A stretch of 64,000 bases of DNA from Legionella_C dresdenensis (GTDB taxonomy: Bacteria > Pseudomonadota > Gammaproteobacteria > Legionellales > Legionellaceae): assembly GCF_042649825.1 (NCBI RefSeq), contig NZ_JBHSAB010000002.1:1-64000 (forward strand), read 5' to 3'. Of this stretch, positions 34,795 to 42,925 are shown piece after piece (position 1 is the stretch's first letter; each line of letters begins with the position of its first letter). The translations under genes and the position numbers were made by a program. The notes under the pieces were generated by a model that saw only the letters and a program-made list of their open reading frames with translations, ran no database searches and was not told where the DNA came from.

Positions 34795-35918
34795 TAAATG
34801 CCCATCCAACTGTAAATCACGGAAAATGCCGCGTCAGCAATAATAATTAAAAACAGGGATTGAACAACACTGCGCGTGGTCTGGCTGCCAATGCTGTCTG
34901 AATTTGATTGTACCAGAAACCCTTGATAACAACCTACCATAGCAATCAGCAGAGCAAATGCGGGCGCCTTGTACAAGCCCAATAAGAACTGTTTTACGCC
35001 GACAGAATCTTTCAGGCGGGCCAGAAAATCATAATATCCGACGCCAAGCATTGATTTTGACATAAACATCGCACCCAGGATGCTAAACAGGTCGGCCCAA
35101 AAAATCAGCAGTGGAAACACTAGCAATAATCCGAAAACTTTTGGCATGACCAGTAATTCGGTAGGCGAAAGCCCCATGGTGTTAAGGGCGTCGATTTCCT
35201 CGTTGACTTTCATAGTGCCTATTTGAGCTGTGAAAGCAGAACTGGTCCGGCCCGCGACAATAATTGCGGTAATCAATGGACCGAATTCCCGAAAAATGGC
35301 CATGCCGGATAAATACGCGATAAAAATATTTGCGCCGTAAGTTTGCAGTTGCAACCCCATCTGATAGGCCAAAACCACCCCAATCAGAAAAGCGAGCAAT
35401 CCCACAATAGGCAGTGCCTGAATGCCGGCGGAGTCGATATTTGATGCAATCCCCGGCAAACGGAATCGCCGCCAATGTCCCAGCGCGTCAAAAATTTTCG
35501 TGGCCAGATCGCCTAATAAAATAATAAAACCATCAGCCTGGGTTAATTTGCACATCGTTTCTTTGCCGATGCGGTATAAGATATTTTTGGGCTTGGCAGG
35601 CGGTACCTGGTAAGCCATAACTTCTTTTTTATCGTCAAGCAGATCAAGGAGCTCCGTTTGCCGGTCAGTAAAATCCTCGAGTTGAACCTTTTTCCCCTGC
35701 TTTTTCAGACTTTCGATAATCTGCCGCAGCATGAACGCGCCGGCACTGTCAAAATGAGTGATATCTTTGCCATTGATGACAATATCACTGTTTTCAAGAG
35801 CAGGGAGTTCCTGTCGCTGCAAATGATCAATTCTGGTAATTGACCAGGGGCCTTCACAGAGCAGACAGTTTTGCTCTGCATTATAAGTAAGCCGGGTTTG
35901 TGGTTTGACTTTTGTCAT
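34794..35918 (-). CDS. mlaE: MlaE-like permease with fused N-terminal STAS domain
   Basis: The membrane subunit of an MCE-type lipid ABC transporter. Residues 8-95 form a STAS domain (INGKDITHFDSAGAFMLRQ), corresponding to the separate MlaB protein of E. coli. The permease follows at about 110-374, with family signatures EFGPLITAIIVAGRTSSAFTA (given in part) and ALNTMGLSPTELLVMP, and five to six membrane segments. The ATG at 35918 (MTKVKPQTRLTYN) avoids overlap with the divergent gene at 35991. It is first in a minus-strand run mlaE-mlaF-mlaD-pqiC-like-pal-cpoB; mlaC is absent here. Confidence 0.9.
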   Translation of the reverse strand: MTKVKPQTRLTYNAEQNCLLCEGPWSITRIDHLQRQELPALENSDIVINGKDITHFDSAGAFMLRQIIESLKKQGKKVQLEDFTDRQTELLDLLDDKKEVMAYQVPPAKPKNILYRIGKETMCKLTQADGFIILLGDLATKIFDALGHWRRFRLPGIASNIDSAGIQALPIVGLLAFLIGVVLAYQMGLQLQTYGANIFIAYLSGMAIFREFGPLITAIIVAGRTSSAFTAQIGTMKVNEEIDALNTMGLSPTELLVMPKVFGLLLVFPLLIFWADLFSILGAMFMSKSMLGVGYYDFLARLKDSVGVKQFLLGLYKAPAFALLIAMVGCYQGFLVQSNSDSIGSQTTRSVVQSLFLIIIADAAFSVIYSWMGI

Positions 35919-35990
35919 AATTGCTATTGTTACCGGAAATAGCCTAGGATAATACGAAACCACTCCCGGCAGCAAAGTGCCTGTAAAAAA

Positions 35991-37058
35991 ATGATAACAG
36001 TTGAACGGCTCCAGACTTTTTTTTGGGATATCGATCCTGGTTATTTTCGCCTTAAACATGCTTTTAAAACGGTATTGGCAATTATGCTTACCCTGATTGC
36101 GGTACGTAATGAGCCGATATTATCCAAATTGATGGCAAGCACAGCTTGTGGTTTGTCGATGCAGGGAGTTGTCGCCCGTAATTTTTATCTGCAAATAATT
36201 CATGTCATTTTTTTTAATCTGGTTTATTTTTTTGTTGCAGTTCTGGGATTAAGCGTTCACGACCATCCTGATCTGAAAGCGTTGTTATTTATTGTATTGG
36301 CTTTTGCAGTAAACTATATCCGGCGCTTTGGTTTGCAGGCGAGTATGACGCCGATGATGATCTGGGTGTTGTGTTTTATGGCCACTAATATGTCGTCTGT
36401 TCCGCTTGAGGAAACCCTGGCCCATATCCACGGCCTGATTGCCGGTCTGGTTATCGGCGGTCTGGTGTATCTTCTGGTTTTCCCGGAAGATTATCCCCGT
36501 TTGTTTATTGCTAACTCCAACCGTTTGTTCAGGCTGCTGGCAGAGGGGCTGTATGATGTCCGGCGTTATTTGCTGACAACAGGCATGCAGCCTTTTGAGC
36601 GCGAAAATTTTGTAGTAGTCAAACGAAGTCTGAATCGTATGATCGAAAGCAATTACGCCATGCTGCAGAGCGAGGCATTTGCTGTTCGGCAAACCCGATT
36701 CAGCGAAACTATGGTTCATATGTACGCCTTGGTTCATGCCTATTCCATGATGCTTGACTCCTACCGGCTATTGAAAATTCATGACTATAAACTCAGTCCG
36801 GCTTTCAGGCTGGTTTTAAGCCGGATAAACCGTGATTTTGTCCGTTTTTTCAGCTCGGTAAAAATCGATGAAAATTATACGGTTACGACTCCCAGACATG
36901 CTGTTTCGCTGGCAAAAATTAATGAGCAGTTCAGCCGGGAAAATGCACAATTTGAACCCTCATTAATTATGGCGCTACTTAATCTGAAACTCAGTTTTGC
37001 CTTGTTTAATGAACATTCAACTCTGTTAATGCGGGGCGCTAATGCAGCAACTAAGTAA
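35991..37058 (+). CDS. FUSC-type inner-membrane protein, first of a pair
   Basis: A 355-residue membrane protein. Six helices crowd residues 20-165, including LAIMLTLIAVRNEPI and GLVIGGLVYLLVFPEDYP. A mostly helical cytoplasmic part (about 170-355) follows. This is the half-size layout of FUSC/YccS/AaeB-like proteins, which normally have two such units in one chain. The next gene encodes a second half-unit and overlaps this one by 17 bases, so the two likely form a heteromeric complex. Substrate unknown (aromatic acids in AaeB). It is divergent from mlaE. Confidence 0.75.
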   Translation: MITVERLQTFFWDIDPGYFRLKHAFKTVLAIMLTLIAVRNEPILSKLMASTACGLSMQGVVARNFYLQIIHVIFFNLVYFFVAVLGLSVHDHPDLKALLFIVLAFAVNYIRRFGLQASMTPMMIWVLCFMATNMSSVPLEETLAHIHGLIAGLVIGGLVYLLVFPEDYPRLFIANSNRLFRLLAEGLYDVRRYLLTTGMQPFERENFVVVKRSLNRMIESNYAMLQSEAFAVRQTRFSETMVHMYALVHAYSMMLDSYRLLKIHDYKLSPAFRLVLSRINRDFVRFFSSVKIDENYTVTTPRHAVSLAKINEQFSRENAQFEPSLIMALLNLKLSFALFNEHSTLLMRGANAATK

Positions 37059-38052
37059 TACTACCCGTATGGGAATACAGGCTGCAGCGGCAGTCGCTAT
37101 AGCCGAATTTATCAGTTATCTGTTTCATATGGAGCGTGGTTATTGGACAGTTCTTACTGCCATGGCGCTGATTACTCAGACTTGGGGAGAAAGCTTAAAA
37201 CGCTCATTTGAACGTGTTGCAATGACTGTTTTAGGCGGTGCGGCTGGTACATTACTTTATCTGATTCTGCCGCAGAACCAATTTATTATTCTTGGCGCAT
37301 TATTGCTTTTTGTGTTTTTCGCGGTGTATCTGCTGCAGATATATAATATTCTGGGTGTGTTTGCCATGACCGGCTTTGTCGTGTTTTTGTTTGCAATGGC
37401 CGGCGCATGGACTTTTGAATTGCTGTGGGCGCGTATTGTTGATACGGCGATTGGCGCATTAATCGCCCTTGCTGTCGGAAGGTTTTTTTTACCGGTACGC
37501 ACTGATGTTGCGGCTCTTTTTGCCGGTCATTTCGATAAAATCGACGCCTCCTTGCAATTGGCTTTTGACAATAAGCAAACCAACCAGATTATCACCAGCC
37601 AGCAGCTTTTTTATGATTTTCAGCAAATCAGGAAAAATTCGCTGGCAATCAGTTATGAGATTCTGTTTCATCGCATGAGCCGAAAAAATTTCTATTTTCT
37701 GATTACCCAAACTGCATTTTGTACCCAGTATGCAATCAGTTTAATGGATGCTTACGGCTGGCTTGCGTCTGATTTGACCAAAGAAGATATGGATAAAGTC
37801 AAAAAAGCACTGGATGCAACCCGGCATAATCTGCAATGTCTGAAACAACGTCTGCTTAATCAGGATGCGCCAGCCATGTTACCGGCAATAAATCTGACCG
37901 ATGAAATGGTCCGTGCAATCAACAAAGAACCTGAACGTTTTGCAACCCTCGATACTGAGGTACTGGGTTTTTATAATATTATGTACTTTTTTGGACGATT
38001 TAATACCCGTCTGAACGATATCTATTTTTTATTAGAAAAAATATTAGCCTGA
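37042..38052 (+). CDS. FUSC-type inner-membrane protein, second of a pair
   Basis: A 336-residue membrane protein with about six helices at residues 10-155. The FUSC signature is clear: ERGYWTVLTAMALITQTWGES followed by SFERVAMTVLGGAAGTLLY, here cited in pieces. A helical cytoplasmic part (about 160-336) has FHRMSRKNFYFLITQTAF. With the overlapping upstream gene it makes up the equivalent of one full-length FUSC/AaeB permease. Confidence 0.8.
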   Translation: MQQLSNTTRMGIQAAAAVAIAEFISYLFHMERGYWTVLTAMALITQTWGESLKRSFERVAMTVLGGAAGTLLYLILPQNQFIILGALLLFVFFAVYLLQIYNILGVFAMTGFVVFLFAMAGAWTFELLWARIVDTAIGALIALAVGRFFLPVRTDVAALFAGHFDKIDASLQLAFDNKQTNQIITSQQLFYDFQQIRKNSLAISYEILFHRMSRKNFYFLITQTAFCTQYAISLMDAYGWLASDLTKEDMDKVKKALDATRHNLQCLKQRLLNQDAPAMLPAINLTDEMVRAINKEPERFATLDTEVLGFYNIMYFFGRFNTRLNDIYFLLEKILA

Positions 38053-38061
38053 AGAACTGGG

Positions 38062-38204
38062 AATGTTGGGTCGGAAGGACAAATTGCGGTTTTGCACAGA
38101 CAATTTTTGTAGGTTGGGTCGTTTGACCCAACAAGCTTTTTATCAAGCACTCCAAGCCAGAAATTGAGTGGAAATTGGTAATGTTGGGTCAGAACGACCC
38201 AACC
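38062..38204. repeat. Cluster of three GTTGGGTC palindromes
   Basis: Copies at about 38064-38075 (left arm TGTTGGGTCGGAAGGAC, right arm decayed), 38112-38132 (perfect, TTT loop) and 38182-38204 (TGTTGGGTC / GACCCAAC). They fill the gap behind the FUSC pair. The rest of 38053-38328 has no convincing gene; AGGAGT and an AT-rich stretch at 38285-38325 probably belong to the next gene's promoter. Confidence 0.7.
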
Positions 38205-38328
38205 TGCATGTAATACAAAAAAATTGTCCGGCACAAAGCGATTGCCGGCTTTAAAAGTTATCATTAAGTATTCCTTAATGTTTCAGGAGTAAAATATTAA
38301 TCAGAGTGATTGTTTTGCAGAGAGTAAT

Positions 38329-39267
38329 ATGCCAGGTTCAAATAACGATATACATAACAGTCAGGGGGGGCTAAACAACAATTGGGCGTTTGATCTATTT
38401 ACTGTACGTAGGGATGAAATAGCAGATCTTTTTGAACAGCTTCCTGAAATAAGTATTTTCAATCTGTGGCAATATCAATCACAGGAAGTACCCCCGGAAA
38501 TACTCCAGGCGTCTAATGAGCACTATGCGGCATGGAGAGAGGCTGCCAGAAACGCAATGCGCACCTTTGATGACTCAGAGATAGAACCTGCTATCCAGTT
38601 TTTTAAACTGGTAATAAACGGTGGTGAGGGCGGAGGACAGTTTAGAGATAACCTTTTTGAGAAAGCTCGAAACACAGAGATTCCTTTATTTAGTCCCAAA
38701 CAGCGGCTGGAAATTGTTGATTACTTAATCAGAAAATATGATGTCAGCGGGCAGTTTCAAGCTCAACAAGCGATGGAAAATAAAATTAAGCCGCTTGATG
38801 ATTATGGGATTTTTCAATCAGTTAATGAAGCAGTTGCAAAAAGTGTAAGAAAGCCGTCTGCTGTTTTAACGCCCGTGCAGGAAACAAGAGTAAAAAATGA
38901 AATGCATAACGCCCTGAATGAGCTTAAGGAAATTATCCAGGAAGATTACAAAAAGCGGTTACAAGAATTAATTGAGAAAAAATTTGGTAAAGACTCGGCC
39001 TATATTAACAGATCTCGTATCACGCGCTCCTCTCAACGCGATAATTTGATTCGCGAATTGAAAGAGTTTGCTGCCCGTAGAGAAACAACCGCAGGTCAAA
39101 TCATGGATAAAATAGAATCATTTGGCCAACTCGCTCAAAGCGATCATGAAACCAAGTCTGGCTGGCGGTTTTTTGCCATAGGCCCTTTGTTCCACAAAAC
39201 CAGCGGATTCAAGCAGACTGCCAATGAATTACTGGCTGAGACAGAAATCTCCGCACCCAGATTATAA
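38329..39267 (+). CDS. Hypothetical protein, 312 residues, possible effector
   Basis: The family is not recognised. It is hydrophilic and helical throughout, with a charged coiled-coil-like stretch at about 185-225 (LKEIIQEDYKKRLQELIEKK). No signal peptide or membrane segment is seen. The N-terminus is Asn/Gly rich and the C-terminus (ANELLAETEISAPRL) carries glutamates before small residues. The gene stands alone between palindromes. GAGAG precedes the ATG. Lone helical cytosolic proteins of this sort are common type IV effector candidates in Legionellales; this is inference only. Confidence 0.65.
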   Translation: MPGSNNDIHNSQGGLNNNWAFDLFTVRRDEIADLFEQLPEISIFNLWQYQSQEVPPEILQASNEHYAAWREAARNAMRTFDDSEIEPAIQFFKLVINGGEGGGQFRDNLFEKARNTEIPLFSPKQRLEIVDYLIRKYDVSGQFQAQQAMENKIKPLDDYGIFQSVNEAVAKSVRKPSAVLTPVQETRVKNEMHNALNELKEIIQEDYKKRLQELIEKKFGKDSAYINRSRITRSSQRDNLIRELKEFAARRETTAGQIMDKIESFGQLAQSDHETKSGWRFFAIGPLFHKTSGFKQTANELLAETEISAPRL

Positions 39268-39289
39268 TTATTTCTGTTAAAAAATAGAG

Positions 39290-39319
39290 TGTTGGGCTAA
39301 ACAACGTGCAGCCCAACAC
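39290..39319. repeat. Dispersed GTTGGGCT palindrome, long-loop variant
   Basis: GTGTTGGGCT, an 11-base loop, AGCCCAACAC: a 10-bp stem located 22 bases after the previous gene. Confidence 0.6.
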
Positions 39320-39403
39320 TCCTTTTAATACCCGGACAGACTTTTGCGCATTCTCACCTGATTATGCTAAAATACGAACCATTTTGATTATAGGCGTATT
39401 TGC

Positions 39404-40432
39404 ATGCAAGACAATCACAGCCAATTTGAACAGCGTAAACAGGATCATATCAAATTGGCCTTGTTGCCTGCTAATCAAGCCCGTGAACTTAATTTGCTTG
39501 ACCAGATCCAGCTAACTCATGAAGCGTTGCCCGATTTCGATTTTAGCGACATTGATATCAGTGCTGCGCGCTTTGGTAAACCAGTAACTACCCCTTTTTT
39601 AATCAGCTCAATGACTGCCGGCCATACCGACGGCGCTGCAATTAACCGGAATCTGCTTGAAGCGTGCGCTCGCAGCGGATGGGCAATGGGGGTTGGTTCA
39701 CAGCGGCGTGAATTATTTGATCGCGAAGCGGCATTTGAATGGCAGCCGCTCCGCCGTGATTTCCCTGACGTTTCGTTATTTGGCAATCTGGGAATTGCCC
39801 AGTTAATTCAGGCGCCCTTGAGCCAAATCAAACAATTAATCGACTCATTGCAAGCCGATGCCCTGATTATCCATTGCAATCCGCTGCAAGAAGTTATTCA
39901 ACCGGAAGGTACTCCACAATTTAAAGGCTGCTGGCGGGCGTTAGCAGAACTGGTTGAAAATATCCCGGTACCGGTCATTGTTAAAGAAACCGGTTGCGGT
40001 TTTTCCAAAGTAACGTTACAGCGTTTAAACGATCTTGGCGTCGCGGCTGTTGATGTAAGCGGAGCAGGGGGAACTCATTGGGGCAGAATTGAAGGCGGCC
40101 GTGCCAGCCATGATCAAGTTCGCCAGCAAGCCGCGGTTACCTTTAAAAATTGGGGAATAAGTACGTTGCAAAGCTTGCAGAATGCAGCGGCGATTAGTCC
40201 GGATTTTGAGGTATGGGGTTCAGGCGGTGTGCGTCATGGATTAGATGCCGCAAGATTATTCGCGTTAGGAGCAACGACAGTCGGTTTTGCCAAACCGGTT
40301 CTTGAAGCGGCTCTGATAAGCGCACAAGAAGTGTATGATTTTATGATATCTGTTGAATATGAATTGCGGGTTGCTATGTTTTGTACCGGTAGCCGGATTT
40401 TAAGTGATTTAAAGGAGAAGGCATGCCAATAA
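39404..40432 (+). CDS. fni: Type 2 isopentenyl-diphosphate delta-isomerase
   Basis: An FMN- and NADPH-dependent isomerase that interconverts IPP and DMAPP. Family motifs: ISSMTAGHTDGAAINRNL near residues 66-84, MGVGSQRREL, HCNPLQEVIQPEG, VKETGCGFSK, and the flavin phosphate loop DVSGAGGTHWGRIE and GSGGVRHGLDAAR. It has 342 residues. Type 2 isomerase goes with the mevalonate route. It overlaps the HMG-CoA reductase gene by ten bases. Confidence 0.95.
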   Translation: MQDNHSQFEQRKQDHIKLALLPANQARELNLLDQIQLTHEALPDFDFSDIDISAARFGKPVTTPFLISSMTAGHTDGAAINRNLLEACARSGWAMGVGSQRRELFDREAAFEWQPLRRDFPDVSLFGNLGIAQLIQAPLSQIKQLIDSLQADALIIHCNPLQEVIQPEGTPQFKGCWRALAELVENIPVPVIVKETGCGFSKVTLQRLNDLGVAAVDVSGAGGTHWGRIEGGRASHDQVRQQAAVTFKNWGISTLQSLQNAAAISPDFEVWGSGGVRHGLDAARLFALGATTVGFAKPVLEAALISAQEVYDFMISVEYELRVAMFCTGSRILSDLKEKACQ

Positions 40433-41718
40433 GCAACCAGGCCAGTCAATTATTTCAAGGTTTTTCCCGGCTAGACAGGGCAGAGCGGTTTCAACGCCTG
40501 CTGCAATTGGGCGCACTGACTGTTGAGGATATTGAGTTCCTGCGCGATGGCGGTGTCAAAGATACCGTGCTTGCTGACAAGTTAATTGAAAATGTTATTG
40601 GATATTTTCAATTGCCCTTAGGTGTAGCGACCAATTTTTGTATCGATGGCCGTGATTATGTGATCCCGCTGGCTGTGGAAGAGACTTCGATTATTGCTGC
40701 ACTATCCAAAACCGCCAAATGGATAAGGCAGCAGGGAGAAATTACTACCTGGGTTGAAGGCGAGTGCATTATAGGCCAGATCCAGCTGGCTAAAGTGAAG
40801 GATTTTGAGCGATTTGAGCGTATTTTTAATGAAAACAGGCAGTTTTTTATTGAAAAAGCGAATGAAGATGTTGCCATGAATATGGTGCGTCGTGGCGGCG
40901 GTGTAGTGGATTTACACTTAAGGCGGCTGGCGCGCGGTGATGGATTTGATATGGCGGTTGTTCATCTCACTATGAACAGCTGTGATGCCATGGGGGCTAA
41001 TATCATTAATCAGGTGCTGGAATACCTGAAAACACCGCTCGAAAACCTGACTGGCGAACAAGTGACGATGTGTATTCTTTCCAATCTGAACGATCAAAAG
41101 CTTACTACCGCGCAGGTCGTAATTGATGACGTTGACAGCGAGCTTGGCGAGCGTTTGCAAGAAGCGTCATTGTTCGCTGAGATGGATCCTTACCGCGCCG
41201 CTACGCACAATAAAGGGGTAATGAATGGCATTGATCCGGTACTGATAGCAACCGGCAATGACTGGCGTGCAGTGGAGGCGGGTATCCATGCTTACGCTTC
41301 CCGTAATGGCCAGTATGAAGCAATTACGCGCTGGCGCTATAATGACGGCCGATTAACCGGCCAACTCACCGCACCAATCATTGTTGGTACTGTTGGCGGC
41401 GTTACATCTTTGCATCCCACCGCAAAATTATGTTTGCGGATGATGGGTATAGAATCAGCCAATCATTTATCAAGCATTATTGCGGCCGTTGGTCTGGTGC
41501 AGAACCTTGGCGCCATCAGAGCGTTATGCACCGATGGAATTATCAAAGGCCATATGAAGCTGCATATTGATAATTTGTTATTAGTCGCTGGCGCTGCTGA
41601 ACATGAAATGCCAATCCTGAAAGAACGCTTGCAACGCTGGTTAACTGATAATAAACGGGTAAGCTTAAATAATGCCCGGGAACTGTTGGCGGAAATCAGA
41701 CAACAACCGGTGGCCTGA
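40423..41718 (+). CDS. mvaA: Hydroxymethylglutaryl-CoA reductase, class II
   Basis: Interconverts HMG-CoA and mevalonate. The bacterial class II signatures are ENVIGYFQLPLGVATNF with a catalytic glutamate in VEETS, DAMGANIINQ, and the lysine in HNKGVMNGIDPVLIATGNDW. The catalytic histidine region is in the flexible C-terminus (SANHLSS lies in the core). It has 431 residues. GGAGAAGG precedes the ATG. Class II enzymes may run in the degradative direction, but its position between fni and a GHMP kinase argues for synthesis. HMG-CoA synthase is not in the window. Confidence 0.95.
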   Translation: MPISNQASQLFQGFSRLDRAERFQRLLQLGALTVEDIEFLRDGGVKDTVLADKLIENVIGYFQLPLGVATNFCIDGRDYVIPLAVEETSIIAALSKTAKWIRQQGEITTWVEGECIIGQIQLAKVKDFERFERIFNENRQFFIEKANEDVAMNMVRRGGGVVDLHLRRLARGDGFDMAVVHLTMNSCDAMGANIINQVLEYLKTPLENLTGEQVTMCILSNLNDQKLTTAQVVIDDVDSELGERLQEASLFAEMDPYRAATHNKGVMNGIDPVLIATGNDWRAVEAGIHAYASRNGQYEAITRWRYNDGRLTGQLTAPIIVGTVGGVTSLHPTAKLCLRMMGIESANHLSSIIAAVGLVQNLGAIRALCTDGIIKGHMKLHIDNLLLVAGAAEHEMPILKERLQRWLTDNKRVSLNNARELLAEIRQQPVA

Positions 41719-42617
41719 TGAACTGGCATATTCCAGCCAAAACCTTTCTGGTCGGGGAATACGCCGCTATTGCTGGCGGCGCAGCAATTATTCTTACGAC
41801 AAGCCCCTGTTTTCAGTTAACTCTTACTGATTATGCTGAACAGACAATCCACCCCGAATCGCCAGCAGGCCTCTGGTTGTCGCAAAGCAACATAACGCAG
41901 GCAATAGACTGGCATGATCCTTATCAGGGAATCGGCGGCCTGGGCGCTTCCAGTGCACAATTCATCGGTGTTTATCTGGCTGATTGCGAAAACCAGGGTA
42001 TCGAGCCTGATTGCGACAGTTTATTGACGGCTTATTATCAGAACGCCTGGCAAGGCAGGGGGTTAAAGCCCAGCGGCTATGATGTGCTGGCGCAGACGCA
42101 ACATGGCTGTGTTTATATCAACCGCCAAAAAAATTTAATGCAAAATTTTGACTGGCCATTTGCCGATCTCGGCTTTTTACTACTCCACAGCGGCCATAAA
42201 CTGGCCACACATCACCACTTACAGGCGATAAATCCAGATTACCCGGTTGAAAGGCTATCAGCAATCAGCGAACAGGCAAAACTCGCCTTTGAGACAGCAA
42301 ACAGCAACCTTTTAGTTCAGGCTGTTAATGATTATCAGCATGAATTAGCCCGGTCAGGGTTAACGGCACACCATACGCTGGAAATTGTTAAACAAATGAA
42401 AGGCGCTGACAATGTGTCAGCCATAAAAGGCTGCGGCGCAATGGGTGCAGATGTTCTGCTATTACTGGTTCCGCAGACAGCGCTGTTAAACAAGATAAAT
42501 GCATTGCAAAATGACGGTTGGAAAGTACTGGCCAGTAGCCATAATTTACACACTCAGCCACCATTAATTAAAAAATATCGAAAAAAGTACTTGAATTTTT
42601 CTACCGATAAGTTATGA
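41718..42617 (+). CDS. GHMP kinase, probable phosphomevalonate kinase
   Basis: Probably makes diphosphomevalonate from phosphomevalonate. GHMP features: PAKTFLVGEYAAIAGGAAI near residues 6-24, the ATP loop GIGGLGASSAQFIG near 71-84, and a C-terminal KGCGAMGADVLLLLVP. The PSGYDVLAQTQHGCVYI stretch (substrate aspartate region) is nearer to phosphomevalonate than mevalonate kinases, and the other kinase at 29.1 kb has the mevalonate kinase pattern. It has 299 residues. Its ATG overlaps the mvaA stop (TGATG). The promoter of the following tRNA genes lies inside its last codons. Confidence 0.8.
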   Translation: MNWHIPAKTFLVGEYAAIAGGAAIILTTSPCFQLTLTDYAEQTIHPESPAGLWLSQSNITQAIDWHDPYQGIGGLGASSAQFIGVYLADCENQGIEPDCDSLLTAYYQNAWQGRGLKPSGYDVLAQTQHGCVYINRQKNLMQNFDWPFADLGFLLLHSGHKLATHHHLQAINPDYPVERLSAISEQAKLAFETANSNLLVQAVNDYQHELARSGLTAHHTLEIVKQMKGADNVSAIKGCGAMGADVLLLLVPQTALLNKINALQNDGWKVLASSHNLHTQPPLIKKYRKKYLNFSTDKL

Positions 42618-42618
42618 T
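42591..42618 (+). promoter_or_regulatory. tRNA promoter with GC-rich discriminator
   Basis: TTGAAT (42591-42596), a 16-base spacer and TATGAT (42613-42618), then TGCACCC before the first tRNA at 42631. The GC-rich discriminator is the type that makes stable-RNA promoters sensitive to ppGpp. The -10 overlaps the stop codon of the kinase gene. Confidence 0.6.
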
Positions 42619-42630
42619 TGCACCCTCTTT

Positions 42631-42706
42631 GGGCCGTTAGCTCAGTCGGTAGAGCAGAAGGCTTTTAACCTTTGTGTCATAGGTTCGATTCCTATACGGC
42701 CCACCA
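42631..42706 (+). tRNA. tRNA-Lys (TTT)
   Basis: A 76-base cloverleaf with encoded CCA. The acceptor pairs GGGCCGT with ACGGCCC, the D arm is GCTCAGTCGGTAGAGC, the anticodon loop is CTTTTAA (anticodon TTT), and the T arm is TAGGTTCGATTCCTA. Confidence 0.97.
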
Positions 42707-42752
42707 TTTTAAGGTGGCAACAGCCAAAGATAGTTTGTACAGTGTTTCATAT

Positions 42753-42828
42753 GGGTCGTTAGCTCAGTCGGTAGAGCAGAAGGCTTTTAACCTTTGTGTC
42801 ATAGGTTCGATTCCTATACGACCCACCA
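42753..42828 (+). tRNA. tRNA-Lys (TTT), second copy
   Basis: Identical to the upstream tRNA-Lys except for one compensatory base pair in the acceptor stem: GGGTCGT with ACGACCC instead of GGGCCGT with ACGGCCC. CCA is encoded. A 46-base spacer separates the copies. Confidence 0.97.
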
Positions 42829-42842
42829 TCACCTTACCCCAT

Positions 42843-42919
42843 GCGCTCGTAGCTCAGCTGGATAGAGTACTTGGCTTCGAACCAAGGTGTCGGGGGTTCG
42901 AGTCCCTCCGAGCGCGCCA
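42843..42919 (+). tRNA. tRNA-Arg (TCG)
   Basis: A 77-base cloverleaf with encoded CCA. The acceptor is GCGCTCG / CGAGCGC, the anticodon loop is CTTCGAA (anticodon TCG) and the T arm is GGGGGTTCGAGTCCCTC. It is the third tRNA of the cluster. Its 3' half is repeated in degraded form at 44701 and 46153, which marks it as an integration site. Confidence 0.97.
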
Positions 42920-42925
42920 TTTTAA

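Noticed and set aside
38022..38264. An 80-residue minus-strand frame with AAGGA seven bases before its ATG
   Set aside because: It runs through two dispersed hairpins and into the end of the FUSC gene, and its sequence has no protein-like conservation. The AAGGA lies inside a small palindrome (CATTAAGGAATACTTAATG). Kept only as a weak possibility.
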